Below, one piece after another: positions 34,406 through 46,400 of a stretch of 64,000 nucleotides of DNA. The notes under the pieces are model-generated. The model did no database searches and was not told where the DNA came from. It worked only from the letters and a program-made list of their open reading frames with translations. The DNA lies in assembly GCA_029964075.1 (NCBI GenBank), contig CM057149.1, forward strand, positions 19,110,197-19,174,196, in the 5' to 3' direction. The stretch is from Patiria pectinifera. Lineage: Eukaryota > Echinodermata > Asteroidea > Valvatida > Asterinidae. The first letter of the stretch is position 1. Each line of letters begins with the position of its first letter. A program made the position numbers and the translations under genes.

Positions 34406-37400
34406 GTAGGCCTACGTAGGAAAATGCACGGCGACATATATCATAATTCATATTGACTATTGTTTTAAATCTAAAAGTTAATGTGGCCTGACGTTGCGAA
34501 CTTAGCAAGTTCTTCTTCAGAGGCTAAAACAGAAATGACAGAGGTACATACATTAACATGGGGGTGCACACAATCATCATCATGCAGGGCTGAAAGTAGA
34601 CCCGTGAACGTGGCGTTGTATACAACGCCACGTTGTTGTGTCATTTTGAACCTAGCGAAAATCGATCCGCCATACATAATTCCGTATGGGTGTTGAGTAC
34701 TCACCTAGAAATCTAAATTTTCCCGTCCGATTGTTTAGGCTGTGTAATTTCGACGAAATTTGCCCATCAGTAAAGACCCATACGAACGTGTACAGAAATT
34801 TCATTTTTACACGACAAGTGACCCTAACAAATGACCCCGGACGAGTCGCTTGGACAGATTGACGGCTGTTTCATGTCGCAACCCCGAAAAAAACAACCCC
34901 GCACCCGATTGGCTGTTCGGCTCATGACGTGTACGTGTGCGCTCACGCACGTGGGCGCACGTGCGCCAGCGTGCGGTGCGGTGAGAGAGGAAAGGACTTG
35001 AAACTTGTCTAAAACGATGTCTCTTTTAGCTGCGACAGTAAACAGCCGTCGGATCATACGAAACGGGCGGCACAATTTAACGCAATGCGCATGCGTCAGT
35101 TGGGAGAAAATGGCAGCTCGCAGTAGCAACAGGACTTTGTGAACCGGGGCCAGAATTTTCCTCAAATGTCGTCAAATGCAAGTTTTGACGTACAAACAGA
35201 TTTCAAGACAGCTTCATATGTGAGTACTTATTACATGGGCAAAATAACATCCAGTGTGTGTAACGGAGGGAGTCAGAGGGACAACTTCGCCAGGTTCAAA
35301 ATGACACAACAACGTGGCGTAGTTTATAAGCCACGTTCACGGGTCTAGGCTGAAAGAAGAAACACAAAAGGAGGATTAGGTGGGAAAGGTGTGGAAAGAT
35401 GCAGGGGAGGGTGGATGAGAGAACAAAGGAACAAAGGGAGATGGCAAACCACAAGGGGTCTGGTGTAAACAGGGGAGGGACCAGTGTAAAGTTATTCGCT
35501 GACGAGCAGCCACAAATGTATAGTTAATCTAGAGTAACTTCACACGAGACACGATCATTTCAGAACAAGCTGGTGAACCCCGAAAAGTCAACTTTAATGT
35601 AACCAACAGAGGGCGGTGTTCAGTTTTAGAAATACATCACATCTCCCCCATACAAATTAAGTAAACATTAAACAAGTTGAACTTTGGGAACTTACATGTA
35701 CATGTAGGAAACAAACAATAATCTTGAGCAAAGTGTTACTGAACTTTATAAGGGAATACTGCAAAATGTGATTTACCAAAGGGAGGATTAGAGAACTATG
35801 GAAGGTGTTTGAATTAAAGCAAATAAAGCAAATTTGAAAAAAAGCACAAGCATTTGTACATGAATTTAGACCATCTTCAAAAAGCCACAAATCTGTTATT
35901 TACTGTCCATGCAATTTGGTGTACAACTTCAGCTTACAGGTCAAGTTTTTGAGTTGGTCTTACTACCCTGCCACTTCTAGTAGTAGTAGTCTGACCTACA
36001 GTTACGCTATCATATTTTACACTATGTTGTTTTGTCTCACTTGGTTCTTCAGGTTCTGCAGTCTGATGGATATTTTCATTCTGTGTGCTAGGAGAGACTA
36101 GGTTGGGCTGAGACAATGAATTCCCTTCAATGTCAGCATGTTCTTTGGAGTGAACAATGTGACGCCTATTTCTTCTATACACCTGTCCAGTTGGTGTCGC
36201 AATCATATAGCTTCTAGGGTTATCATGTTTTTCTGTCACTTTCCCTAACACCCATTGGCTGTGCGGATTTTGGAATCTAACTTGTTCCCCAGTGTGTAGT
36301 GTGCGCTTTGGCTTACTACATTTTGCGTCATAGTAGTATTTTTGCACAGTCTGTCTCTCTTTGAGTTTGGCTTTCATGGGTGGGACTACTTGTGGTTGAA
36401 GAAGAGTTGATGAAGTGGGAAGTCGGCTTTTGAGCAAGCGACTATTGAGTAATTGTGCTGGTGCATAACCCTCTGTGCCATCGAGGGGCGTGTTGCGATA
36501 TTCCAGCAGTGCCATATAAGGGTCCCTGCCAGACACCTTAGCCTTTTTCATGAGTGTTTTCACTGTTTGAATACAGCGCTCGGCTTGCCCGTTGCTTTGT
36601 GGGTACCTTGGGCTAGACGTGACATGTCTGAACTCCCACATGTTTTGGAAATTTCTGAAGTCTTCGCATACAAATTGGCTTGCATTATCAGTAATCAACA
36701 GATCTGGTGTACCAGAGCGGGCAAATATAATTTTCAATTCATGTATGACCGAATGGGCTGTGAGATCTTGCAAGGCCTGTACTTCTGGAAATTTGGAGTA
36801 GTAGTCAACTACAAGCAGATAGTTCACTCCTCCTAAGTGAAACACATCTGCACCTAGTTTAGACCATGGTCTGTCAGGTATGTCATGTTGTATCATTGGT
36901 TCAGCAGGTTGAGTTTTCCTACTTGACTGACAGATAGCACACTTGGCTACCGTGTCTTCAATTTGCGAATTCATGCCCGGCCAGTATAAGATGGCCCGTG
37001 CTCTCTGTTTGAGTTTCACTATCCCTAGGTGAGACTCATGGATTTTCTTAAGCATGTCCTTCTGCATGCTTCGCGGAACTACAACCCGGTTGCCAAGAAA
37101 AAAAATGCCATCACAGAACACTAATTCATTGTGGACTGCATAGTATGGGCCAACATCACTTGTCAAGTGGTGTTTATCAACAGGCCAGCCATTCATAATG
37201 TGACCTTTGACCTTCGCAAGTGTGGGGTCCGCGGCTGTTTCTTCACGGAATTGCTGCAATCGTAACTCAGTAATTGGGAGTTGTCTTAAAATCATGTTGA
37301 TTTCCCGCGAGTCATCAAACTCTGAGATGCTGTCGCCTCTGCTATTTATTATGCGGCTTAATGCATCTGGCACAAACATTGTGTTACCTGGTTGCCATTG

Positions 37401-40400
37401 TACACTGAGGTCATATCTCAGTAGGTGCATGCGCATACGCTGCAATCGTGGGCTCAACTTATGCAATGGCTTTTGGAACACTCCTACCAATGGCTTATGA
37501 TCTGTGATCACTGTTGTCTGTTTTCCAAAGATATAGTCATGGAATTTGTGGCACGCAAAGAGAATGGCGCACATCTCCTTTTCAATAGTCGCGTAATTTT
37601 TTTCAGCAGGACTAGTACTACGCGATGCATATGCCACTGGTCTGTTATTATCTTGCATCAATACTGATCCAAACCCATGCTTGGATGCATCAGTGGCCAA
37701 GCTGACCGGCTTATTCACATCATATAACATCAGTACTGGTGCTGATGTTATAATGTGCTTGAGTGTTTCCACGGCTTTTGTGTGTTTTTCATCCCAGTGC
37801 CAAGCTATTTGCTTTTCGGTAAGCTGTCGCAACGGCGCAGTGATTTCAGAAAGATTGGGAATGAACTTACTAACGTATGTGATCATGCCGAGAAAGGTTT
37901 CAAGCTCATGTTTGTTAGTTGGGATTGGCATTTCCAATACAGACTGGATACGCGCTGGACTTGGTGAGAGTCCTTCTGCAGAAATCACATGACCCACATA
38001 TTCAAGTTTGTCTGTGCCAATGACAGACTTTTTCCTATTGAGTTTAAGTCCTGATTCTCTGACTTTTTCCAGGAACTTCGCTACTCGCTCATCATGCTCA
38101 GTTGTGTTTTCACCCCAAACTAGGATATCATCGACAACAATTTCAACCCCTTCAAGTGCCCCAAATTCAGTGACCATGGCGCGCTGCCAAATTTCACTTG
38201 CCGACGAGATGCCGAATGGTAGAACCATATATCGAAATCTTCCAAAGGGTGTGTTAAATGTTGTCAAGTACGAGCTTCTTTGTGTGAGAGGAAGTTGCCA
38301 ATAACCACTTGTAGCGTCAAACTTTGAAAACACCTTAGCCTGTGGCATGCGCGCTGCAACATCTCGGAGGGTGGGCATAGGGTAATGGGCTCTCTTTATG
38401 GCATTATTGAGCTCTCGCGGGTCAAGACAAATGCGCACACTGCCATCCGGTTTACCAACTATTGACATGGAACTGACCCAGTCTGTGGGCTCTTCCACAC
38501 GCGCAATGACCCCAAGTTTTTCCATACGCTCTAATTCAGCCCTCACTTTGTCGCGCAATGTGTAAGGAATAGTGCGTGGAGGGTTTTGAACTGGTGCAGC
38601 ATCTACATTCAATTCAATCTCATATTCGTGGTTTTGCAGTTTCCCTAGCCCTTCATACAAATCATTGTGTTCTGTGAACGTGATGTTGCTATGCACTGGC
38701 ACATTTTGCGCACTACCACTAACCACTTCATCTACTCTTACTCTCTTAATCAATCCTAGCCTTTGACATGTTTTCAGACCTAAGATAGGTTTTACATTTC
38801 CGCTTACCACTTGAAAAACAACTTGTTGTGTGATGCAACCGGTACCTGTACCAACCTTCAAATTGGCTATGGTCTTTCCTAATGCCTTAATCTTGTGCCC
38901 TGAATAGGATTTGAGAGATGCATTACTGGGAAGCAATGCCAGTCCAGTGTTTTTGAAACAGTCTTCTGGTAGAATGTCCACTTGAGATCCTGAATCAAGC
39001 TTGAAGTCCACCTTGTTTCTCCCAATTTGACAGGTTTCAGTCCAGTCGCCTGATTCTTGTCCAGCGATGTAGTCTATCATCAGGTCCTCGAGTTGTTTTC
39101 TTGGTTCCTGTAGGTTGACACCGGCGACATCATACTGCGTGTCGTCCTCATCGTCATCACTGCTTTCGTTGACTTCCCTGACCATCTTTGGTCTCGACTT
39201 GTGTTGGGCTTTGCATATTCTCGATTTGCTGAAATGTCCAACTTTATGGCACGAGTTGCACTGCTCATACTTTGCAGGACAGCGGTTTGCGAAGTGTACG
39301 TAAGTACAGAAGTCACACCGTGACTTTGCTCCATTTTCTGCGTTGTTATTTGACATTTCCTTGCGACTTGCAGCTCTGGTCGGAGGTCTGGCTTTAGTGG
39401 ACGTCACCCGGTTAACCTCCTGTTTTTGCTGGGTCAAATCCAGTTCAGCCTGTAGGGCTTTCACATGTGTGGCGCTCATTTCACTGACCTGGCAGATATT
39501 GATGCACTTTTCCAGGGTCAAATTATCTTCCTGAAGCAGTTTTTCTCGTGTTTTTGTGTCCTTTACACCACACACAACTCTGTCTCGAAGGAGGGAATTC
39601 TCAATGTCACCAAATTCACATTCCCTCACCAGGCATTTCACGTTTGTCAAGTATGTGTCGAACGGCTCATCCACTTTCTGGTTTCTCGAGTTGAACATGT
39701 ATCGCAGTACTGACAGGTTTCTCTTGGGTTCACAGTATTGTTTGAACTTGGCTTTAAGTACTTGCAGTTTGTCCTTCTCATCGTCCGCGAACGTCAGTGT
39801 CGCATATACACGCTGTGCCGCTGGGCCCGCCACGTGCAGAAACGTTGCACACTGCACTGGCTCCGGTTTCTTCTGCAGTTCCGTTGCCATAGCGTACAGT
39901 TCAAATGAACGCACCCATTCCTTCCAGTTTTTCGCCAAGTTCCCTTCCAGCTGCAACTGTCCCGGTGGTTTCAGGCCTGACATTGCGACTTTTATGATCC
40001 GTTTTCTGACACCATGTAAAGTTATTCGCTGACGAGCAGCCACAAATGTATAGTTAATCTAGAGTAACTTCACACGAGACACGATCATTTCAGAACAAGC
40101 TGGTGAACCCCGAAAAGTCAACTTTAATGTAACCAACAGAGGGCGGTGTTCAGTTTTAGAAATACATCACAACCAGAAAGGGGAAGGATCAAAGGTCACA
40201 GGGAGTGGGAACGGACAAAAGAGTGTGAGAGTGAGGATGATGGGGGGGGGGGGAACAGTATGGAGGTGGAAAGGGATGAAAGGGGTAAAAGGGTAAACAC
40301 AAACAAGGAAGACCAGGTGGATTATCTGTAACAGAAGACAATGGAGGAAGAAAAGGATTAATCATTCCCAAGTTGGATGTTGAGACCATGTGGTTGAATA

Positions 40401-43400
40401 GTTCGAAGACGATTCATCCACACTTTCTCTCTGCTGAGGCGAACTCAGTCCTTGCGATGGCCAAGAGATTCAATGCCCTGCAAAATCATATCAGAAATGG
40501 AGTGGTTAGGCAGGTTGAAGTGATGACCAACAGGGGTGTCTAGTTTCTTGGTGTTGACCGTTGACCGGTGTGCATAGAAACGCTTCTTGAGCGTATTCTT
40601 AGTCTCGCCTACATACTGCACTCCACAGACCCTGCAAGAAATGAGATATATGACATTAGAGGTGTTACAAGTGATGTTACCAATGGTTCTGTGGGTAGTG
40701 ACAGAAGAGTGGCCAGAAAAGGAGTCAGACTCCTGGATATGAATCTGGCAGACAACACATCTGGAACTGCACTTGAAAGTACCATGCTGGGTGGGAGGGG
40801 ATGCATCTAAGGATGGGACTTCAGCTCGAACAATCAGGTCCCGTAGATTTCGAGGACGCCTGTAAGCCAATGTGGGGCTGTTGGGAATGGCGCGGGCAAG
40901 GCGATCTGAAGTACACTTCAATCCATCTATTTTGATTGTGTTCTACAAACACGCACATAAATTCCAAATGTCTGCGCCCAGAGCGGCTTGAAAGCGTCTC
41001 CGCGCGCAAGAATGAGGAGTTAGCGCTCTAGTAATTTAATATAGCTCTATGGGTATGCCTAATTCTACCCAAAGCACAGTCAATACTAGTGTTGTACTCA
41101 TCGTAACATATCCCATCAATTCCCGGTGTTGGAGTTTGGCTGATTGGGGAATCATTGGTGAATCACCAAAGAATGTTTACGTCAGCAAAATATCAAAATA
41201 TCTCGCAAATTTTGATGGTGAAATGACTGTAACATTGAGGTTCTGCCTGAAATGACATCGCACATTTTCTCATGAATAGAGAAATTTGCATCGGCATGAA
41301 AACAAAAAAGGCACCAAAATACCCTTGAAAATTGCAAAAAAAAATTAAAAATAAGGATAAATGGGATACAAAGGTGCAATTTTAAGGACTGCATTAACCC
41401 TAACTCCCTAGTGACTTTTACTAGGAACTGGACCAAGTCCATCAAATCCATCAATCACTATATGCTTCAAATACAAAACTGTACGTGACATAATGGAATC
41501 CACCACTGACGCACTGGTTGACATTCATGGACTTGCTACACATGGCTTTTATCACAATAGCAGTACAGGAAGCTAGGTAAAATCAATCCGATACCACAAG
41601 CACTGCTTTATGCCATTAGGCCCAAGTCCATCATACTCCATCAATATTTAGTCACGCCAGGCCTTCTGGACCAAGTCCCCCAAAATCCTCCAAAATAGGG
41701 GGATGGATTTTGATGAAGTTGGGGTGGTTAGGGTTAAAAAAAAATACATTTCATTGCCCTTTAAATTGTATTCATAAATACCTCAGACAGTTTAGCTATT
41801 CCTATTGGTCGAGAGCCCGTCACATGGCTGGTCTTAAACGGATGATAAAGACATGGCTAGCTGGTCTTAAACACTTTTCCAGTGTCACAATAAAATGTTG
41901 ACTCCTAAAAATCCAGTGCCTCTTACCGTTTCATTGGTTCAACGTTCACAATCCTCACGTAGGCATGCGCAACACTACAAGCGAGTCAGAATTTTATAGT
42001 TCTAAATTCAAAATGCAACGCCCCAGGTGCGTTCTGCGTGACATCGCGCAGAACATGCTACGCGCACGTCAATCTCCATAAAAGGGTTGTTTACATCTTA
42101 CTCGCCTGCTGAACACTCCATTATTTTGCTAGAGGGATGTTTCAAAAAGCATGAAGTGAACTTGTTGAACAAAATCGGGATTTTTTGAACGAATTATTTT
42201 ATATTTTTTTACGGATAAGGTATTTATGAATGGGAATAAATATGTGCTCGGTCGGTATTTATCACTCTGTTTAATACCGCTTAGAGTCTGGGTGCTGATA
42301 ATTATCCTCGCCTCCGGCTCGGGTAATTATCAGCACCCAGACTCTAAGCGGTATTAAACGAGTGATAAAAACCTCCGGAGCACACATTTATTCCCTTATT
42401 ACATTCTATTTAGTCCTCAATTAATCAATAAAACCATAGAGTGCAGTGTAAGGAGTAAATGCCAGGGCAGTTGTGTGTGCTTTGACGGATATTAGGTTAA
42501 TTCATTGTCACTGTGAATTTCCTCCCTGTTGTAGGACCGATGGACCACATGGTCATTGTCGACCTCAAGTTTCCTGATGTCGCTCTAGATGTGACCTACG
42601 GCCATGAAGGATATTGGACCCTGATCTACAACCAAGGCTTTGAGGTGGTTCTCAACAACAAGAAATACTTTGCCTTCTCCAAATATGTAAAAGAGGGGGA
42701 AAAATATAAGTAAGTACATTGTATCAAACTATAACATTATTAAACAAACAGGAAGGTCAATGTAGCTTAACAGTGGAAATAAATTTAAAACAGTGAATAT
42801 GGTTACCAAAATTAAATACCCAATCTTTCGGACCTCCCTCGAAGTTCCTCATATCAGGAAAATTTGGGACTCTCAAAACTGTGTATGAGAGTCCCACAAC
42901 TTAAGGTATAAAAACATGCAACACAAAAACAATATACTGGCACATAAAACAACCAGCCTAACACCCCTGTAGTACTGCATCAGTCAACTGTGTCAAAAGA
43001 AACATCGGGACTATTTCTACACATCTCTCCATAGTCCACCACCAGACAACTGAAGGATGGTTTTCCAACAGTTGGACATGTACTCTAGTCTTAGGCTTCA
43101 AATTGAAATCACTTGGCTTCACTCTCAGGTGCAAAATGTTAAAAGAAAAGACTCCTTTATTAACAAGTTCTGCAACCATTCTCAAGCAGGTTTGTGGCAC
43201 CACAACTTGTCCCCTCAAGAACTAAATGTTTGCTGGCATTTTTGATCGAATTGTGAGGGGGGGGGGGGGGGGGGCTGTGTTCTAATGGTTTCGGTACATG
43301 GGTTCGAATCCTGACCGGGAACATGGTCCCTGTGCTCTTGAGCAAGGCACTTTACCATTATTGCTTTGATGTAAAGCAGTAGGTCCCGTGTGTTGTGTAA

Positions 43401-46400
43401 TGCACGTAAGTAGAAACCGGTAACACTTATGGCTAAGGGAAGGGGTTTGCCCCGGTGTTTCTGGCAGTGGCTGCAATATGCGGTGCAGCACCTTGTATAC
43501 CCTTTATAAAGGTGCTACATAGTGGGTCTCATATTTCTCGTAAACTTCATTTATCTATCTTTTAAAAAATTGACATAATTACCAGTGCCTTGAGTATCTA
43601 TAATTGTTGGTGGATACGTTCCCTGAATAAGACTTTGGTATTTTCTATTTTTTTTCTTATCTTAGGAGCATGTGTGATGAGACTTTACCTGGCTGGTCCC
43701 ACAACGTGGTGGGTACCGACTGGGCATGCTACGTTGGCACCAAGAATCAGACTAGAAATCGACCACGTTCAGAGACACTTGTGTAAGTTCAGATTTCTTA
43801 TTACTGGCAACTTGTTTGTCACAGTCACCCCTTCCCCCTCCCCCTCCCCCTCCCCTCCCCTCCCCTCCCCCCCTCCCCTCCCCCTCCCTCCTCCTCCCCC
43901 CCCAGATCTAGTGTTGGATCCTTGTTGTTACTAGACCCAGTGACTGGGATGCGCTAGAACTCTTTTTTTTTTCTTCGAAATTTTGACTTAGGTCGATCGT
44001 ACTTGGCTACCTACCAAAGAATATTTCATCACAAGGTCCGGTAAAATATGTTCATTCATAAGATGGAATTTTGCGTCGGGGGATGTAAATCCAATTAGGT
44101 TTTGCCCTTCACCGACGTATAAACACTGATAATACAGTGTTGATAGGTCGGTGAAGGGCAAAACCTAATTTGAAAATATGTTCCGTTTATCATCAAACCA
44201 TCTTCTCTTCTGGCTCGATAATCTAGGCATGAGATTTTTCAGACTTCGGTCTGAATTCAAACTTTTTGAATCTGAGAGAAAGACATTATCAGTATGGAAA
44301 GAAATACATGTACATCTTTCAGTCCTTTCATCCAATTTTCAGGCTTTTTAAATTGACAGTCTCATCCCAGGATTGATGCAGGCTAGAATGAAGACCCAAC
44401 AATTTGCATGAAGTGTCTTCCTGCAAAACAAAATGAGCTTTACTTTTTATCCATTTTGCAGGGATCCAATGAAGCAGTTGTACAAAACAGACTACGAGCT
44501 CATCAATAACATTAACTCGGCTCAGAACTCCTGGACTGCCGGAGTTTATCCGGAATACGAGAAAATGACGATAGAAGAGATGCTTCGCAGAAGGGGAGGC
44601 AGAGCATCAATGATGGCATCGTAAGTCTCAATTGGCAGAGGAATTCTTTACACGTTTTTGTGTGGGCATTGTTTGTCTCAAAGCACCTGGAGTTTATGGG
44701 AGATGTCCACTTTGCAGTGTCTGAGTTGAAGGCAAATGGCCCTTGCTTTTGCCAAGGGATCAATGAAGCACACAATGCCAATGTACCATACGCTTGCGAA
44801 TATTTTTAATTGGATGTGTTCATAAAGATCTGGTACATTTTGACTTTGGTCAGTCGTACTTGGCTACCTACCAAAGAATATTTCATTACAAGGTCCAGTA
44901 AAATATGTTCATTCATAAGATGGAATTTTTCTTCGGGTTGATGTATAAAATCAAAATTAGGTTTTGCCCTTCACCGACGTATAAACACTAATTATACAGT
45001 GTTGATACGTCGGTGAAGGGCAAAACCTAATTAAAAAATATGTTCAGTTTATTATCGAACCATCTTTTTCTTCTGGCTCGATAATCTAGACATGAGATTT
45101 TTCAGACTTCTGGTACATTTGCAACTTGGTGTGATTGGAGTGCACCTCAGTATCCTATTAAAAAAGTTTGGATTTAACAAAAATTGGATAGAAAAACCTG
45201 GTGTAAAGCGCTGACCTTTTTTTCTCTCAAGTATTGTATCTTTTTGTAAATTGTGATCAGTGTTTATGATTCAATCTTAATGGCTTGATTGGTAAACAAG
45301 CGCGAGTGCACCAGGCTGGCCGGGCTCCAGAATGCCTCACTTCATATGCAAAATAAATGCGCATGTGCATCCATCGAGACAAAGGGGCGTGTTCCAAAAA
45401 GTTTTGCCAAGAGTGCATTACTGACGACGGCATTACATTTGGTCAATTTTTGATCTTTTTGGTCAATTTTCTGGGACAGACCGACCGACCGACCAACCGA
45501 CCAACCACGAAGTAACACGTAGAAGTTCCTGCCAGAGCTTAAAAACATGAGTGAAATTGTTTTCAATTGAGATTCTAGACCGGTCAAATATTAGGAAAGT
45601 TATCTTTCTGATGTATACAGTCGTTGACATTTAAAAAACAATTAAAATATTGTGCGTTTACAGTCACTCCCCAAAAAATATCCAGGTGCATGTACATGTA
45701 GGTTGGTGGAAAAATAATTTATTGTGTAACTTTTTTTAATGCTTGTCTGTTGGTCTATACCTACTTTGTTTACTTTAGGGTTGCTTTAACAGTATTCTGG
45801 TTAGTTAACATGTTTTATTGTTTAATTATTAACACACAAAAAACCTCACATGGGGAAGACTTTTTTATTTCCAAAACATTTTTTTGGCCAAATATGGCAA
45901 TAAAAAGTTTGAGGTCGACAATTTGGCTTAAATAATCCAGGTAGGTTGGGTTAGCAATTTATGTGTGACGTTGCCTAGTTTGAGAAAATGTTTTGAATCT
46001 TCTTCTCCTCCTAGAGCATGCAGATAATAGTTTGTATATTGGTACCAGTTCTCAATGAGGATTAGTACTAATATTATTAAATATTTCTGGTAATGAAACA
46101 AAGGATTCCTCAAAAGCGCCCTATGTGCTGTAGCTGGCAAGCCTGAAGAAACCTGTAGAGAGAAGACAATGAGAAGAAATGACAGTTTTAGAGGTGGGAG
46201 GACAACCCCAGAAGAATATTCTGGGGGAAACCCACGGAATCAGGCAGGGACTGAAAACCCAATCCACATTAGTTGCCCAGGCGGGATTCGAACCCGGGTC
46301 ACAGCGGTGGAAGGCGAGGAAAGTACCACTACGCTGACCTGACTCCCGTGGGAGATTTATATTTACATACAAAAAAGTCAGTCTCCAATTAATCAATATG

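Larger units (their letters stand above)
35485..40171 (-). mobile_element. intact Ty3/Gypsy LTR retrotransposon
   Basis: 4687 bp with two identical 157-bp LTRs (TG...CA ends) and an exact 5-bp target duplication ACCAG (35480-35484 and 40172-40176). Reading on the minus strand, a primer-binding site starting TGGTGTCAGAA directly follows the 5' LTR, and a polypurine tract GGGGGAGA (complement of 35642-35649) directly precedes the 3' LTR. One uninterrupted gag-pol frame lies inside. No env frame is present. Identical LTRs mean a recent insertion. It is nested in the tail of a Penelope fragment within cathepsin C intron 1, antisense to the gene. Confidence 0.97.

Noticed and set aside
34921-34975. 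CpG-island-like promoter near the CACGTG cluster
   Set aside because: The cluster lies inside a Mutator-like element with a target duplication, so it arrived by transposition.
37207-39534. Plus-strand frames across the gypsy element
   Set aside because: They are antisense shadows of the gag-pol frame.
39984-40043. First ATG of the gag-pol frame
   Set aside because: It lies inside the 5' LTR and the frame then reads through the primer-binding site; the ATG at 39983 is the likely start.
40146-40389. Charged Gly/Glu-rich small protein
   Set aside because: It starts in the LTR and runs through purine-rich Penelope tail; low complexity only.
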